A stretch of 64,000 nucleotides of DNA from Chitinophaga dinghuensis (GCF_003259435.1 NZ_QLMA01000006.1:485611-549610); one strand, 5' to 3'; positions 33,679 to 42,432 are shown, counted from the stretch's first letter. The notes: generated by a model not told the origin, from the sequence alone. Program-made: numbers and translations.

Positions 33679-36600
33679 TTAGAATCCAACATTGAGACCG
33701 AATACATAAGAGCGGCTCATTGGGTAATAGCCTCTGTCTACGCCACGGCTGAAAATACCGGTATTGGATAAATCCGGATCGAAGCCAGTGTATTTAGTAA
33801 ATGTCAGCAGGTTGTAAGCGCCAGCATAAATTCTCAGGCGATCCAGGTGCATAGCGGTAGCTAATTTCTGCGGCAGGGTGTAACCCAGTTGCAGGTTGCG
33901 GAGACGTACGAAAGAAGCGTCTTCCAGGAAGTAATCAGATACTCGCATGTTTTCATTCTCATCTGCATTGCTCAAACGATAAACGTTTGTATTGGTGTTG
34001 GTTGGTGTCCAGGCATTCAGCAGATCTGCAGAACGGTAGTAACGATACAGGAACATTTTAGCGCCGTTATACATTTTCTGACCTTGTTTACCATTCAGGA
34101 AAATCATCAGGTCAAAGTTTTTGTAGCTGGCGTTAAAGGTGATACCGTAATCCAGGTTAGGTAAACCGTTCCCCATCAGTTGTTTGTCGTTATCATCCAG
34201 TTGTCCGTCGCCATTGGTATCTACAAAACGCAGGTCGCCTGGTTTGGCGTTAGGTTGAATCAGTTCGCCGGATTTATTTTTGTAAGCATCGATTTCAGCT
34301 TGTGACTGGAAGATACCATCTGTTTTATAGAGATAGAAAGATGCCAGTGGCTGACCTTTTTTAGTCAGTGTAGTACCGCGGTTGTTGAAGTCTACGAAAC
34401 CATCCGCGATTACGCCTTCATCGTAACCCAGGCGGATAATTTTATTGCGGCTATGAGAAAGGTTCGCTGTTACATCCCAACGGAAATCTTTATCGGCAGG
34501 ACTGCGGTAGGTTACCGTGAACTCCCATCCTTTGTTCTCCATATCTGCGATATTGGTCAGTGGCATAGCAGTGATACCGGAAGAACTAGGGATTGGCGTC
34601 TCTGCCAGCATATCGCTGGTTTTAGAATGGAAATAGTCGAAGCTACCGCTTACACTACCTTTCAGCAGACTGAAATTCAGACCGGCGTTGAAGGTGGCGG
34701 TTTGTTCCCATTTGATATTATTGTTAGCCAGTGTAGCTGCGATAGCGCCCACATAAACAGGCTGACTAGGCGCTCCACCGAATGGATAGTTCAGGAAAGG
34801 ATCTGAACCAGACAGATAGATTTTCGCCAGGTACTGGAAGTTACTCACATTCTGGTTACCAACGGTACCGTAGCTCACGCGTGGTTTCAGTTCGGAGATC
34901 CATGGAATGTTGAAGAAGTTTTCCTTATGGATGTTCCATCCGCCGGAAAAAGAGTAGAAAGTACCGAAACGGTTCAATGGACCAAAACGGGAAGAACCAT
35001 CGCGGCGGAGGCTTCCCTGTACAAAGTATTTATCATCGTAGTTATAGCTGGCACGTCCGAAGTAGGATTGCAGGTTGTTGCCATAGTTCCAGCCATTTAC
35101 GCGGATGTAGTCACTCTTTCCTTCTACGATCAGACCTGACAGCGATTCAATCAGCGGGCTGCTCAGGTGGTTACCGGAGCCGATAGTACCCTGACTGATG
35201 TTCTTCTCACGGGAGAAGCCGTACATCGCTTTGAAGTTATGTTTACCCAGTTGTTTCTCGTAATTCAGGAGATGGGTAAAGAGGGTGTATTCGGTTCTAC
35301 CGCGACTTTCAGAGCGGGAAGGATTTTCTACAAAGGATTGTGCCCCGAAATCATAGGGAGCTGTTTGACTATAAGTATAGCTGTTTACGATATTCTTACC
35401 AACGGTGAAGTTGTAGGAAAATCCGTACCAGAGTTTTAGATCAGCGGCCACATTGAGTTGCAGGTAGTCGTCAATTGATCTTCCGTTCCAGAGCATTCTT
35501 TCACCTACCGGGTTACCGGAACCGAGTTCTGTTTCTGGTTTTGCGTAGCCATTGATGGAATTAGGATCATAGATACGTTTATGCGGTAACGTTCTGTATA
35601 CTTCCATGATTGGAGAGAAACCAGCGTTACCATCGCCATCTACATCGCTGTAGTTTTGATTATTGAAACGGGTGTAAGCAACGATAGGCATAATTTTCAG
35701 GCGACTGTCCAGCAGTTTGATTTCGCTGTTCAGGCGTACGTTATCTCTTTTAGCGCCGGTGTTGATGATGGTACCGGAGTTTTCCCAGTGGCCATAAGAC
35801 AGGCGGTAAGCGAGTTTCTCAGAAGCCCCTGAAACATCCAGGTCGTACTTCTGTTCGATGCCTTGTTTAGTAAAAGCGCCCACCCAGTCAGAGTTAGCGT
35901 ATTTGCTATCGTCCTGTACATAAATCGGAGGCGTGGTATTGTCGTTTGCATAAGCCTGGCGTACCACTTTGTTCATGCCCAGTTTATCCAGTAATGGCAG
36001 GTTGTTGTTCAGGCGCTGAATAGAGTAAAAAGAATTGAAGTTTACTCTTGGTTCACCTGATTTACCTTTTTTGGTAGTGATGATGATCACCCCGCCAGCG
36101 GCGCGGGCGCCGTAGATGGTGGCCGCAGATGCATCTTTCAGAATGCTGATAGATTCCACATCGTTCGGGTTGATATCGTAGGCATAGCCCAGTGGAATAC
36201 CGTCTACCACGTAGAGTGGGTTGGCATTGTTGATACTGTTCAGGCCACGTACCAGTACAACTGGTTGAGCGGAAGGATTACCTGTACCGGAGCTTACGAT
36301 CACGCCAGGAGCCTGCCCTTGCAGCATGGTACCGATGTTACCGGCAGGCTGTTTGGAAAGGTTCTTGGTGTTTACGGAGGCGATGGCAGCGGTTACATCT
36401 CCCTTTTTCTGGGTACCGTAACCGATCACCAGTACTTCGTCCAGGCCTTTTACATTTTCGTCCAGGGATATCGCCAGATGTTTGCTGGTTGGTTTTACTT
36501 CTTTGGCGGCGAATCCCATAGCTGATACTAAGAGGGTCGCATTTTCCGGAACGGCGGCGAGGGTAAATTCCCCTTTGGCATCCGTAGAGGTACCCCGGCT

Positions 36601-36762
36601 TGTATTTTTTACGGCAATACTGGCTCCTGGGATGGCGTTGCCTTTTGCATCTGTCACCTTACCTGTCAGGTTTAGGGTAGGTGTCTGGGCAAAGACGGTT
36701 AGCCCGGTAAACAATAGGAATAGTAATATTCCATTTCTCCGTAGTTGTTTCCACATACGCAT
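33679..36762 (-). CDS. SusC/RagA family TonB-linked outer membrane transporter
   Basis: A 1027-residue TonB-dependent receptor, normal SusC length. Signal peptide to about 26 (TVFAQ), carboxypeptidase-regulatory-like domain (about 30-108, LTGKVTDAKGNAIPGASI), TonB box region DEVLVIGYGTQKKGDVT, plug domain (LYVVDGIP, ILKDASAATIYGARAAGGVI) and a 22-strand barrel ending in SYVFGLNVGF. With SusD it imports oligosaccharides or glycosylated peptides across the outer membrane. It is the first gene of the seven-gene operon; the substrate is inferred from the downstream enzymes. Confidence 0.95.
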   Translation of the reverse strand: MRMWKQLRRNGILLFLLFTGLTVFAQTPTLNLTGKVTDAKGNAIPGASIAVKNTSRGTSTDAKGEFTLAAVPENATLLVSAMGFAAKEVKPTSKHLAISLDENVKGLDEVLVIGYGTQKKGDVTAAIASVNTKNLSKQPAGNIGTMLQGQAPGVIVSSGTGNPSAQPVVLVRGLNSINNANPLYVVDGIPLGYAYDINPNDVESISILKDASAATIYGARAAGGVIIITTKKGKSGEPRVNFNSFYSIQRLNNNLPLLDKLGMNKVVRQAYANDNTTPPIYVQDDSKYANSDWVGAFTKQGIEQKYDLDVSGASEKLAYRLSYGHWENSGTIINTGAKRDNVRLNSEIKLLDSRLKIMPIVAYTRFNNQNYSDVDGDGNAGFSPIMEVYRTLPHKRIYDPNSINGYAKPETELGSGNPVGERMLWNGRSIDDYLQLNVAADLKLWYGFSYNFTVGKNIVNSYTYSQTAPYDFGAQSFVENPSRSESRGRTEYTLFTHLLNYEKQLGKHNFKAMYGFSREKNISQGTIGSGNHLSSPLIESLSGLIVEGKSDYIRVNGWNYGNNLQSYFGRASYNYDDKYFVQGSLRRDGSSRFGPLNRFGTFYSFSGGWNIHKENFFNIPWISELKPRVSYGTVGNQNVSNFQYLAKIYLSGSDPFLNYPFGGAPSQPVYVGAIAATLANNNIKWEQTATFNAGLNFSLLKGSVSGSFDYFHSKTSDMLAETPIPSSSGITAMPLTNIADMENKGWEFTVTYRSPADKDFRWDVTANLSHSRNKIIRLGYDEGVIADGFVDFNNRGTTLTKKGQPLASFYLYKTDGIFQSQAEIDAYKNKSGELIQPNAKPGDLRFVDTNGDGQLDDNDKQLMGNGLPNLDYGITFNASYKNFDLMIFLNGKQGQKMYNGAKMFLYRYYRSADLLNAWTPTNTNTNVYRLSNADENENMRVSDYFLEDASFVRLRNLQLGYTLPQKLATAMHLDRLRIYAGAYNLLTFTKYTGFDPDLSNTGIFSRGVDRGYYPMSRSYVFGLNVGF

Positions 36763-36908
36763 TTTGGTTTTTAATTCTGCTTTTTAAAAATTAACATGGA
36801 CTGTCCCTCCGGCACTGTGACATAGGTTGATGTTTTTCACACGTGAATCTGGCAGCGCCGGGACCGGAAGTAAAGTAGAAAGGAAAATCAAGGGCAGAGG
36901 GGTTTGCC

Positions 36909-36949
36909 ACCTCTATACAGGCATTACAGAGACCTCTACACGACCTCTA
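36909..36949. promoter_or_regulatory. Direct repeats upstream of the SusC gene, possible operator
   Basis: ACCTCTA occurs three times at 36909, 36932 and 36943 (the last two as ACCTCTACA), spaced 23 and 11 bases apart, about two and one helical turns. They lie between the stop of the TPR-HTH regulator (36981) and the SusC start (36762). I could not identify a TTG/TAnnTTTG promoter with confidence here. Confidence 0.4.
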
Positions 36950-36980
36950 CAAGGGGATTAACTAATTAAAAATCAATTAC

Positions 36981-38648
36981 TTAAAATTGCTTTAAAAAAT
37001 CAGACAGGTTCTCTTTGTGTTCCAGATTGAAGGCTTTCCGGAGTCGATATCTTGCCATTTCGACTGATTTCACGGAGATATTATTGAGTGAAGCGATGTC
37101 TTTTATGGACAGATTCAGGCGAATTTGGGCGCATAAGCGACGTTCATTTTCGGTGAGGTCCGGGAACTTTTGGAGGAGGTTAAAGAAGAAATCTTTGTGG
37201 ATTTCGTTTACGGAAAGGTTAAAATCCTGGGTGTCTTTGTTACTGTCCAGGTCATGTTGAAATTTATGAATGAGGCGATTGAACCGGGTGATATTTTCGT
37301 TTTTGGCATCGCCATGGATATCGATTACGGTCAGTTCATCGATAAAATTGCGAATCATATCATTTCTCTGGGAGATGAAGAGCGCATAGTTTTTCAGGTC
37401 GTTGTCCCGGAATTCCAGTTTATTGTTGAGGGATTCCTTCTCATGAATGGCCGCTTCCAGTTCTCTTTTGATGAGTGCCTGCCGCATTTCCTCCAGTTCT
37501 TTCTCTTTTTTGCGCTTCTGGTTCATCTTACTGATATAGAGGATGCCTATAATAATAAGAAGTAGTACGCCTGCTGCGAGTGCATTCCGCTGGAAGGCGC
37601 GTAATTCTTTCTGGGCTTCCAGGGTGATGATCAGTCGCTCGTTCTCTTTGGCTTCCCGCTGGATTTTAAGGGCGGAAATGGCCTCGCTTTTACTTTTGGA
37701 GAGAATCTGGTTACGCACCTCTGTGTAATCCTGGAGGGCGGTGAAAGCTTTTTTGTATTCACCGAGTTCCTGGTAAAGCAATGCCGAGTTCGTAAGGTTA
37801 TCCAGTAGTTTTTCTTTTCTTGTATTGGAGTTGGATTGATGGATCAGCGCTCTGGCGTCGGTCAGGAGTTTTTCTGCCAGGGGATATTCTTTTAGTTTGA
37901 TCCGGGAGAAGGCCATTTGGTTGAGTACTTCGGCATGAGCGAGTACGTCTGTGGTGCCAAGAATGGTAAGGGCTTTCTCAAAATCCGCGAGGGCTTCCTG
38001 GTATTTGCCGAATTCGTTTTCACAGATCCCCCGGTTGCCGAGGGCACTAGCTACCATAGGTTCGCTGTGGCATTGGTGGGCAATGGTGATGGTACTATCA
38101 AAATATTTACGTGCTGTTTCAAATTCATCTTTCAGCAGATATACCAGGCCAAGTGCATTCATGGAGAGTGCTACGCGGCGTGGGTTTCCCAGTTTCTTAT
38201 AAATTTCATGTGCCTGCATATGGTATTGCAGGGAGAAATAGCTGTTTTCTGTATCGTAGAAGATCCAGCCCAGATTGGTGAGGGCACGTGCGGTGGCGCT
38301 ATCATTCTTCAAAGCCTGACAGATGTCGAGCGCATTATAGCCATAGTTCAGTGCCTGGTCGTACTGATCATTATATAGATATCCTTCGGATAAGTTTAAG
38401 AGAGACGCGGCTTGGAGTTTCTTGTTGTTTTCCTTGAGGGCAAGCAGGTAGGCTTCATTGGCCATCACGAGTGCCAGGTTGGTAGAGTCTTTATTATAAT
38501 ATGCAGCAAGTGTGTTGAGTGCATTGATTCTCTCCACACTGGTCATTTTTTTATTTGAAAGCGACTGATTCAGGCTATCCACATTCAGTTGGGCAGTGGT
38601 GTCGTTGGCGTACAGGCAGACTGCGAACAGGAATGACAACAATTTCAT
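36981..38648 (-). CDS. TPR-containing membrane transcriptional regulator with C-terminal HTH
   Basis: A 555-residue protein from the ATG at 38648 (MKLLSFLFAVCLYANDTTAQ, a signal or anchor). An upstream in-frame extension of 33 residues is not signal-like and is rejected. Residues 40-330 are TPRs (YGYNALDICQALK, ALTNLGWIFYDTE, ALSMNALGLVYLL, ALGNRGICENEFGKYQ). One membrane helix (NALAAGVLLLIIIGILYISKM) and a coiled coil follow. The last 60 residues carry an HTH of the LuxR/NarL type (LTENERRLCAQIRLNLSIKDIASLNNIS, VKSVEMARYRLRKAF). It is a one-component membrane regulator, the likely controller of the adjacent SusC operon, sensing an unknown periplasmic signal. Confidence 0.82.
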   Translation of the reverse strand: MKLLSFLFAVCLYANDTTAQLNVDSLNQSLSNKKMTSVERINALNTLAAYYNKDSTNLALVMANEAYLLALKENNKKLQAASLLNLSEGYLYNDQYDQALNYGYNALDICQALKNDSATARALTNLGWIFYDTENSYFSLQYHMQAHEIYKKLGNPRRVALSMNALGLVYLLKDEFETARKYFDSTITIAHQCHSEPMVASALGNRGICENEFGKYQEALADFEKALTILGTTDVLAHAEVLNQMAFSRIKLKEYPLAEKLLTDARALIHQSNSNTRKEKLLDNLTNSALLYQELGEYKKAFTALQDYTEVRNQILSKSKSEAISALKIQREAKENERLIITLEAQKELRAFQRNALAAGVLLLIIIGILYISKMNQKRKKEKELEEMRQALIKRELEAAIHEKESLNNKLEFRDNDLKNYALFISQRNDMIRNFIDELTVIDIHGDAKNENITRFNRLIHKFQHDLDSNKDTQDFNLSVNEIHKDFFFNLLQKFPDLTENERRLCAQIRLNLSIKDIASLNNISVKSVEMARYRLRKAFNLEHKENLSDFLKQF

Positions 38649-38720
38649 TGAGGAAATGTAAGGAATTTTTCGGTGAAATATCAAATAAGCGGCTACTGGA
38701 TAAACGAAATTATGTGGATC

Positions 38721-38743
38721 GATACGTGTCTCCCTAAAGATTA
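38721..38743. repeat. Copy of a short interspersed repeat
   Basis: GATACGTGTCTCCCTAAAG followed by ATTA, matching the core of the copies at 15657, 19433 and 46181. It lies in the gap between the regulator start and the DyP gene. Confidence 0.45.
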
Positions 38744-38817
38744 TCAACGATACTAATTATTTATAAACTTCTAAAAATCGTATTTTTAATCAGCACTCAT
38801 CTTAAGAAACGCAGTAT

Positions 38818-39771
38818 ATGGCCATGGTAAATTCAATTAGTACGAACAATCCGCAAAATGTTACGGATTATCCTAACAACAATACTTACTTTCTGGTATG
38901 GAACTTCAAAGAAGGATTGACTACAGCCCAGATCAAGCCCGTCTTCCAGCGGTTATGTGCGTTGGTGATCAATCTCAATAATTCTGCGCTCGATCGTTTT
39001 CCTGAATCAAAGGCCAGTTGCGTGGTGGGCATTGGTTATGATGCATGGTTGCAACTGGAGTTGCCTAAGCCTTTGCCAAAGGAATTGAAAAACTTTGAAG
39101 CTATAACTGGCGGCAAACATACCGCTGTAGCCACGAAAGGCGATCTCCATTTTCATATCCGTTCTGATGTAAAGAGTTTTGCTTTTGATATGAGTTCCAT
39201 CATAGCAGATTGTATGAATGAGATAGCTTATTGTGTGGTGGAAGTGCAGGGATTTAGGTATTGGGACAGTCGCTCTATCCTGGGATTTGTGGATGGTACC
39301 GAAAACCCGCATGGAACGGATCGTGATTATTTTGCAGTGATTGGAGAGCAGGACCCTGCCTATAAAGGTGGGAGCTATCAGTTTGTTCAAAAGTATTTGC
39401 ATGATCTGGATGCATGGAAATCGCTTTCTGTGGAGGAACAGGAAAAAGTAATTGGTCGTTCCAGGACGCATGACATTGAAATGAGTGATGATGTCAAACC
39501 GAAGAACGCGCATATTGCACTCGCCAATGTTGGGGACGATTTAAAGATAGTGAGAGATAACATGCCTTTCGGCAATGTAGCCACGAATGAAATGGGCACA
39601 TATTTTATTTGTTATGCCAGCACTTTTACAACGGTAGAGAAGATGCTCCGCAATATGTTTATAGGTAATCCTGTAGGGAATTCCGATCGTATTCTGGATT
39701 TTAGTATTGCCACTACAGGTAGTTTGTTTTTTGTTCCTTCTCTGGATATGCTTAATGATTTTGCAGGTTAA
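38818..39771 (+). CDS. Dyp-type peroxidase
   Basis: A 317-residue heme peroxidase of the DyP family. The signature SILGFVDGTENPHGTD carries the catalytic Asp, and KNAHIAL with NMPFGNVATNEMGTYFICYA supplies the region with the proximal His and distal Arg. No Tat or lipoprotein signal is present, so it is cytoplasmic or cargo of an encapsulin, but no encapsulin gene is beside it. It uses H2O2 to oxidise an unknown reductant. It is divergent from the regulator and stands alone. Confidence 0.9.
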   Translation: MAMVNSISTNNPQNVTDYPNNNTYFLVWNFKEGLTTAQIKPVFQRLCALVINLNNSALDRFPESKASCVVGIGYDAWLQLELPKPLPKELKNFEAITGGKHTAVATKGDLHFHIRSDVKSFAFDMSSIIADCMNEIAYCVVEVQGFRYWDSRSILGFVDGTENPHGTDRDYFAVIGEQDPAYKGGSYQFVQKYLHDLDAWKSLSVEEQEKVIGRSRTHDIEMSDDVKPKNAHIALANVGDDLKIVRDNMPFGNVATNEMGTYFICYASTFTTVEKMLRNMFIGNPVGNSDRILDFSIATTGSLFFVPSLDMLNDFAG

Positions 39772-39920
39772 CAGGGTGATCTTTATCGAATTTTTCTAGT
39801 GAAAAAATTAATAGGATGCCATTGGCGGTATATGCTCCACCGCGGGGGTTCTGCATGCGGCCCATGTAAATTAATGGGATCAGCATTTCCGCTGTAGCAT
39901 TTTTCACCATAAAAATTTGA

Positions 39921-40976
39921 ATGATGACAACCCACTTAAAACCTTGTTTCCAGTTATTTATACTGGCCTCTATCCTATTTTTATTAAGCAGCTGTAGTAA
40001 ATCAAATCAAAAAGATGCATTACATCCCATTGGCAATAATGCCAAGCTGGAAAAGTTGGGTCCATTAAATGATCCTGATGTTTATGTGGCTGGATGGGAA
40101 GACAGTGTTCATTTATCTCCGCGTGCAAAGTATTGGGTAAACGGCGTTCCATACTCATTGCCTGGTGGCGAATATGCAGTGGCGATAGCGCTTTCCGGAT
40201 CGGATGTACACATTGTGGGTACGAAAAGTGATAATGCCATTTACTGGAAGAATGGAGTACCTACTACGCTTGTCAAGACTGGTTACACAGCCATCGCCAA
40301 CGGTATTACTGTTTTCAATGGCGATGTGTACGTTGCTGGCAGTGATGATCTGGGGAATGTTTTGTCTAACCGACCTGTTTACTGGAAAAATGGAATACAG
40401 GTACAACTCACTACGGGCGGGTCTACTATCAGTTCTAGTGCAAAAGATATTGCGGTGAATGGCACCAATGTATATGTGGTGGGGACAGTGGATTCAAAGC
40501 CTGTTATTTGGAAGAATGGCGTACTTAGCTATTTATCTGACACTCCTGGAATGGCACTAAGTATTGCAGTTATAGGCGCTGATATATATATCTGCGGATA
40601 TGATTTTGGAAACAGGGCGGCATATTGGAAAAACGGTGTGAAGGTAATTTTGCCCGGAGGGGTATTCAATCCAGATGCGGGAAGGATAGCCACCGGCATT
40701 TATGTATACAATGGCGTTCCTTATTGTGCTGGTTACACCTGGTCTGCCGGTGCGAAATATTGGATTAACAACTCGATAGTGGCTTTACCATGTGAAACCA
40801 TTGAAGCGAGGGCAAATGATATTGCTGTATTCAGTGGTAATATTTATGTGGCAGGACTTGAAGACCCTAATAATGGTCTTACAAAAGCGAAATACTGGAT
40901 TAACAGTAATCCGATTAATTTAACGGATGGCACCAAACGTGCGGAGGCGATGAGTATTGCTATTAAGCCAAACTAG
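39921..40976 (+). CDS. Lipoprotein with seven YWKNG repeats, predicted beta-propeller
   Basis: The 351-residue product starts with a lipoprotein signal (FILASILFLLSSCSKS, Cys in LSSC). The rest is seven approximate repeats of 40-50 residues, each with a [DN][VI]Y[VI][AV]G strand and a [KVIA]YW[KIV]N[GNS] strand (DVYVAGWE...KYWVNG; DVHIVGTK...IYWKNG; DVYVAGSD...VYWKNG; NVYVVGTV...IWKNG; DIYICGYD...AYWKNG; VPYCAGYT...KYWINN; NIYVAGLE...KYWINS). A final strand RAEAMSIAI would close the ring, as in seven-bladed propellers. I do not recognise a named family. Surface ligand binding is a plausible guess only. Confidence 0.72.
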   Translation: MMTTHLKPCFQLFILASILFLLSSCSKSNQKDALHPIGNNAKLEKLGPLNDPDVYVAGWEDSVHLSPRAKYWVNGVPYSLPGGEYAVAIALSGSDVHIVGTKSDNAIYWKNGVPTTLVKTGYTAIANGITVFNGDVYVAGSDDLGNVLSNRPVYWKNGIQVQLTTGGSTISSSAKDIAVNGTNVYVVGTVDSKPVIWKNGVLSYLSDTPGMALSIAVIGADIYICGYDFGNRAAYWKNGVKVILPGGVFNPDAGRIATGIYVYNGVPYCAGYTWSAGAKYWINNSIVALPCETIEARANDIAVFSGNIYVAGLEDPNNGLTKAKYWINSNPINLTDGTKRAEAMSIAIKPN

Positions 40977-41003
40977 CCTTTATTGAGAAGGCGTATAAAA
41001 AGG

Positions 41004-41036
41004 AAGCGGGTTACTTTTTGTAAAGTAACCCGCTTT
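41004..41036. terminator. Terminator shared by the propeller gene and the first tRNA transcript
   Basis: AAGCGGGTTACTTT / AAAGTAACCCGCTT stem (14 bp) with a short TTGT-type loop, flanked by A and T runs on both sides. It is 28 bases past the stop at 40976 and just downstream of the minus-strand tRNA. Confidence 0.8.
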
Positions 41037-41040
41037 TGTG

Positions 41041-41117
41041 TGGTGACCGCGTCAGGATTCAAACCTGAAACCTTTTGATCCGTAGTCAAATGCTCTATTC
41101 AGTTGAGCTACGCAGCC
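41041..41117 (-). tRNA. tRNA-Arg(ACG), copy 1
   Basis: The minus strand folds as a cloverleaf: acceptor GGCTGCG / CGCGGTC, D-stem GCTC/GAGC, anticodon arm TTTGA-CTACGGA-TCAAA (anticodon ACG), T-stem TCAGG/CCTGA and encoded CCA at the 3' end. The first anticodon-stem pairs differ from the other copies (T-A where they have C-G) but remain paired. It is 6 bases downstream of copy 2, so both are on one transcript. Confidence 0.92.
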
Positions 41118-41123
41118 AGTATG

Positions 41124-41200
41124 TGGTGACCTCGTCTGGATTCAAACCAGAAACCTTCTGATCCGTAGTCAGATGCTCTATTCAGTTGAGCTACGAAGCC
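41124..41200 (-). tRNA. tRNA-Arg(ACG), copy 2
   Basis: Cloverleaf with acceptor GGCTTCG / CGAGGTC and T-stem TCTGG/CCAGA; both differ from the other copies in paired positions, keeping the pairs. Anticodon ACG, encoded CCA. Upstream (41224-41231) only a weak -7-like TACCTTTT is seen, without a TTG at the usual distance. Confidence 0.92.
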
Positions 41201-41310
41201 ATTCTCTCCCTATTGAAGGGGATAAAAGGTAATATTTCTTCCGATCTAATCTTATTATTTTCAAATCATTACAATTGAAAAAAAATAATTAGTTGAAGAA
41301 CTTTTGAAAA

Positions 41311-41337
41311 AAAATGCTGCAACTGGTGCAGCATTTT
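41311..41337 (-). terminator. Terminator of tRNA-Arg copy 3
   Basis: AAAATGCTGC / GCAGCATTTT with a 7-nt loop, extended by A and T runs; directly adjacent to the 3' end of the tRNA at 41342. Confidence 0.75.
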
Positions 41338-41341
41338 TTTG

Positions 41342-41418
41342 TGGTGACCGCGTCAGGATTCAAACCTGAAACCTTCTGATCCGTAGTCAGATGCTCTATT
41401 CAGTTGAGCTACGCAGCC
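41342..41418 (-). tRNA. tRNA-Arg(ACG), copy 3
   Basis: Same cloverleaf as the consensus copy (acceptor GGCTGCG / CGCGGTC, anticodon arm TCTGA-CTACGGA-TCAGA, T-stem TCAGG/CCTGA) with encoded CCA. Confidence 0.93.
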
Positions 41419-41438
41419 ATTTCCTATTGAAAGGAGGA

Positions 41439-41468
41439 CAAAGGTAAAAAATTATTTCAATCTAACAA
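41439..41468 (-). promoter_or_regulatory. Promoter of tRNA-Arg copy 3
   Basis: Minus strand: TTG (41466-41468), 19-base spacer, TACCTTTG (41439-41446), an exact match to TTG-N19-TAnnTTTG, 20 bases before the tRNA. Confidence 0.75.
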
Positions 41469-41526
41469 ATTTATTTTCAATTAATTATGATTGAATAATC
41501 TTCGTCAGATAAAGAGCTTTTGAAAA

Positions 41527-41553
41527 AAAATGCTGCAGTTGGTGCAGCATTTT
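41527..41553 (-). terminator. Terminator of tRNA-Arg copy 4
   Basis: AAAATGCTGC / GCAGCATTTT with a 7-nt loop, near-identical to the terminator at 41311, right after the tRNA at 41559. Confidence 0.75.
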
Positions 41554-41558
41554 TGTAG

Positions 41559-41632
41559 TGACCGCGTCAGGATTCAAACCTGAAACCTTCTGATCCGTAG
41601 TCAGATGCTCTATTCAGTTGAGCTACGCAGCC
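41559..41632 (-). tRNA. tRNA-Arg(ACG), copy 4
   Basis: Same cloverleaf as copy 3 but the bases after the discriminator A read CTA, not CCA, so the 3' end must be added by a nucleotidyltransferase. Confidence 0.92.
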
Positions 41633-41652
41633 GTACCGTGTCAAACGGGATG

Positions 41653-41682
41653 CAAATGTAGGGTTTGTTTTTAATTTGACAA
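41653..41682 (-). promoter_or_regulatory. Promoter of tRNA-Arg copy 4
   Basis: Minus strand: TTG (41680-41682), 19-base spacer, TACATTTG (41653-41660), exact TTG-N19-TAnnTTTG, 20 bases before the tRNA. Confidence 0.75.
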
Positions 41683-41810
41683 ATTTTTTTCAAACATTTT
41701 TACAAATTGTCACTACCGGGAACCCCTATACGAAGAAAACAAAACACCCCAAACTAGCCACAGACCTACATTTAAACCGTGTAAACATTTTTTAATCCGG
41801 TGTGCAATAT

Positions 41811-42317
41811 TTATCCGATACCAAATTCAGGAGCATAATGGACCACTCCTGTTGTATGTTCCAGCGCGCCTGGTACTAATTCCAGGGCCATGAAACTTTC
41901 AGCAGGCACTTCAAAAGGTGCGCTGATCTGCCATTTATCAGCCGGCAAAAATCCAAAAATTGGATAGTAGGCTGCATGGCCGAGTACAATCACAGCTTTA
42001 AAACCCAGCTCTCTGGCTTTGCTTAGCCCTGCGTTGATAAGGGCTTTCCCTATTCCTTTATTTTGATGATCCGGCAAAACGGCTACAGGCGCCAGTGCCA
42101 ATACCGGCAATGTAGAACTCCCAATACTACAACGGGTAAACAAAATATGTCCGGTCACCTCCTCTCCTTCCGTTGCCACCAGCGACAACTCCGGTACAAA
42201 TGCCTGACTGCCGCGCAATGCAGCAACCAGGTCGGCTTCTTCTGTACGGCCAAATGCGGCCGTTACCAATGCCTGTACCTCGGCAATATGATGTGTTTCT
42301 TCTTGTAGTATATTCAT
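41811..42317 (-). CDS. GNAT family N-acetyltransferase
   Basis: From the ATG at 42317 the product has 168 residues: MNILQEETHHIAEVQALVTA, acetyl-CoA-binding PDHQNKGIGKALI (Q-x-x-G-x-G) and a C-terminal GHAAYYPIFGFLPADKW, the YhbS/eis-like small-molecule acetyltransferase pattern. The acceptor is unknown. A GTG at 42332 is in frame but less likely. It stands alone between the tRNA cluster and the ferritin-like operon. Confidence 0.87.
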   Translation of the reverse strand: MNILQEETHHIAEVQALVTAAFGRTEEADLVAALRGSQAFVPELSLVATEGEEVTGHILFTRCSIGSSTLPVLALAPVAVLPDHQNKGIGKALINAGLSKARELGFKAVIVLGHAAYYPIFGFLPADKWQISAPFEVPAESFMALELVPGALEHTTGVVHYAPEFGIG

Positions 42318-42376
42318 AACAGTTAGTTGCACAATTTAGTCTGCTGCATATTTTTTAATGTACATGCAAAAAAACA

Positions 42377-42406
42377 GCGTGTCATCTTCCAGGGAAGATG
42401 ACACGC
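42377..42406 (-). terminator. Terminator of the ferritin-like operon
   Basis: GCGTGTCATCTTCC / GGAAGATGACACGC perfect 14-bp stem with a 2-base loop; the minus strand runs into a T-rich stretch. It lies 27 bases past the stop at 42433. Confidence 0.85.
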
Positions 42407-42432
42407 CAGCACTAAATTAACCAATTATTCTA

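Noticed and set aside
36763..36980. Attenuator or riboswitch in the gap before the SusC gene
   Set aside because: No stable hairpin with a T-run or recognisable riboswitch fold was seen; only short direct repeats stand out.
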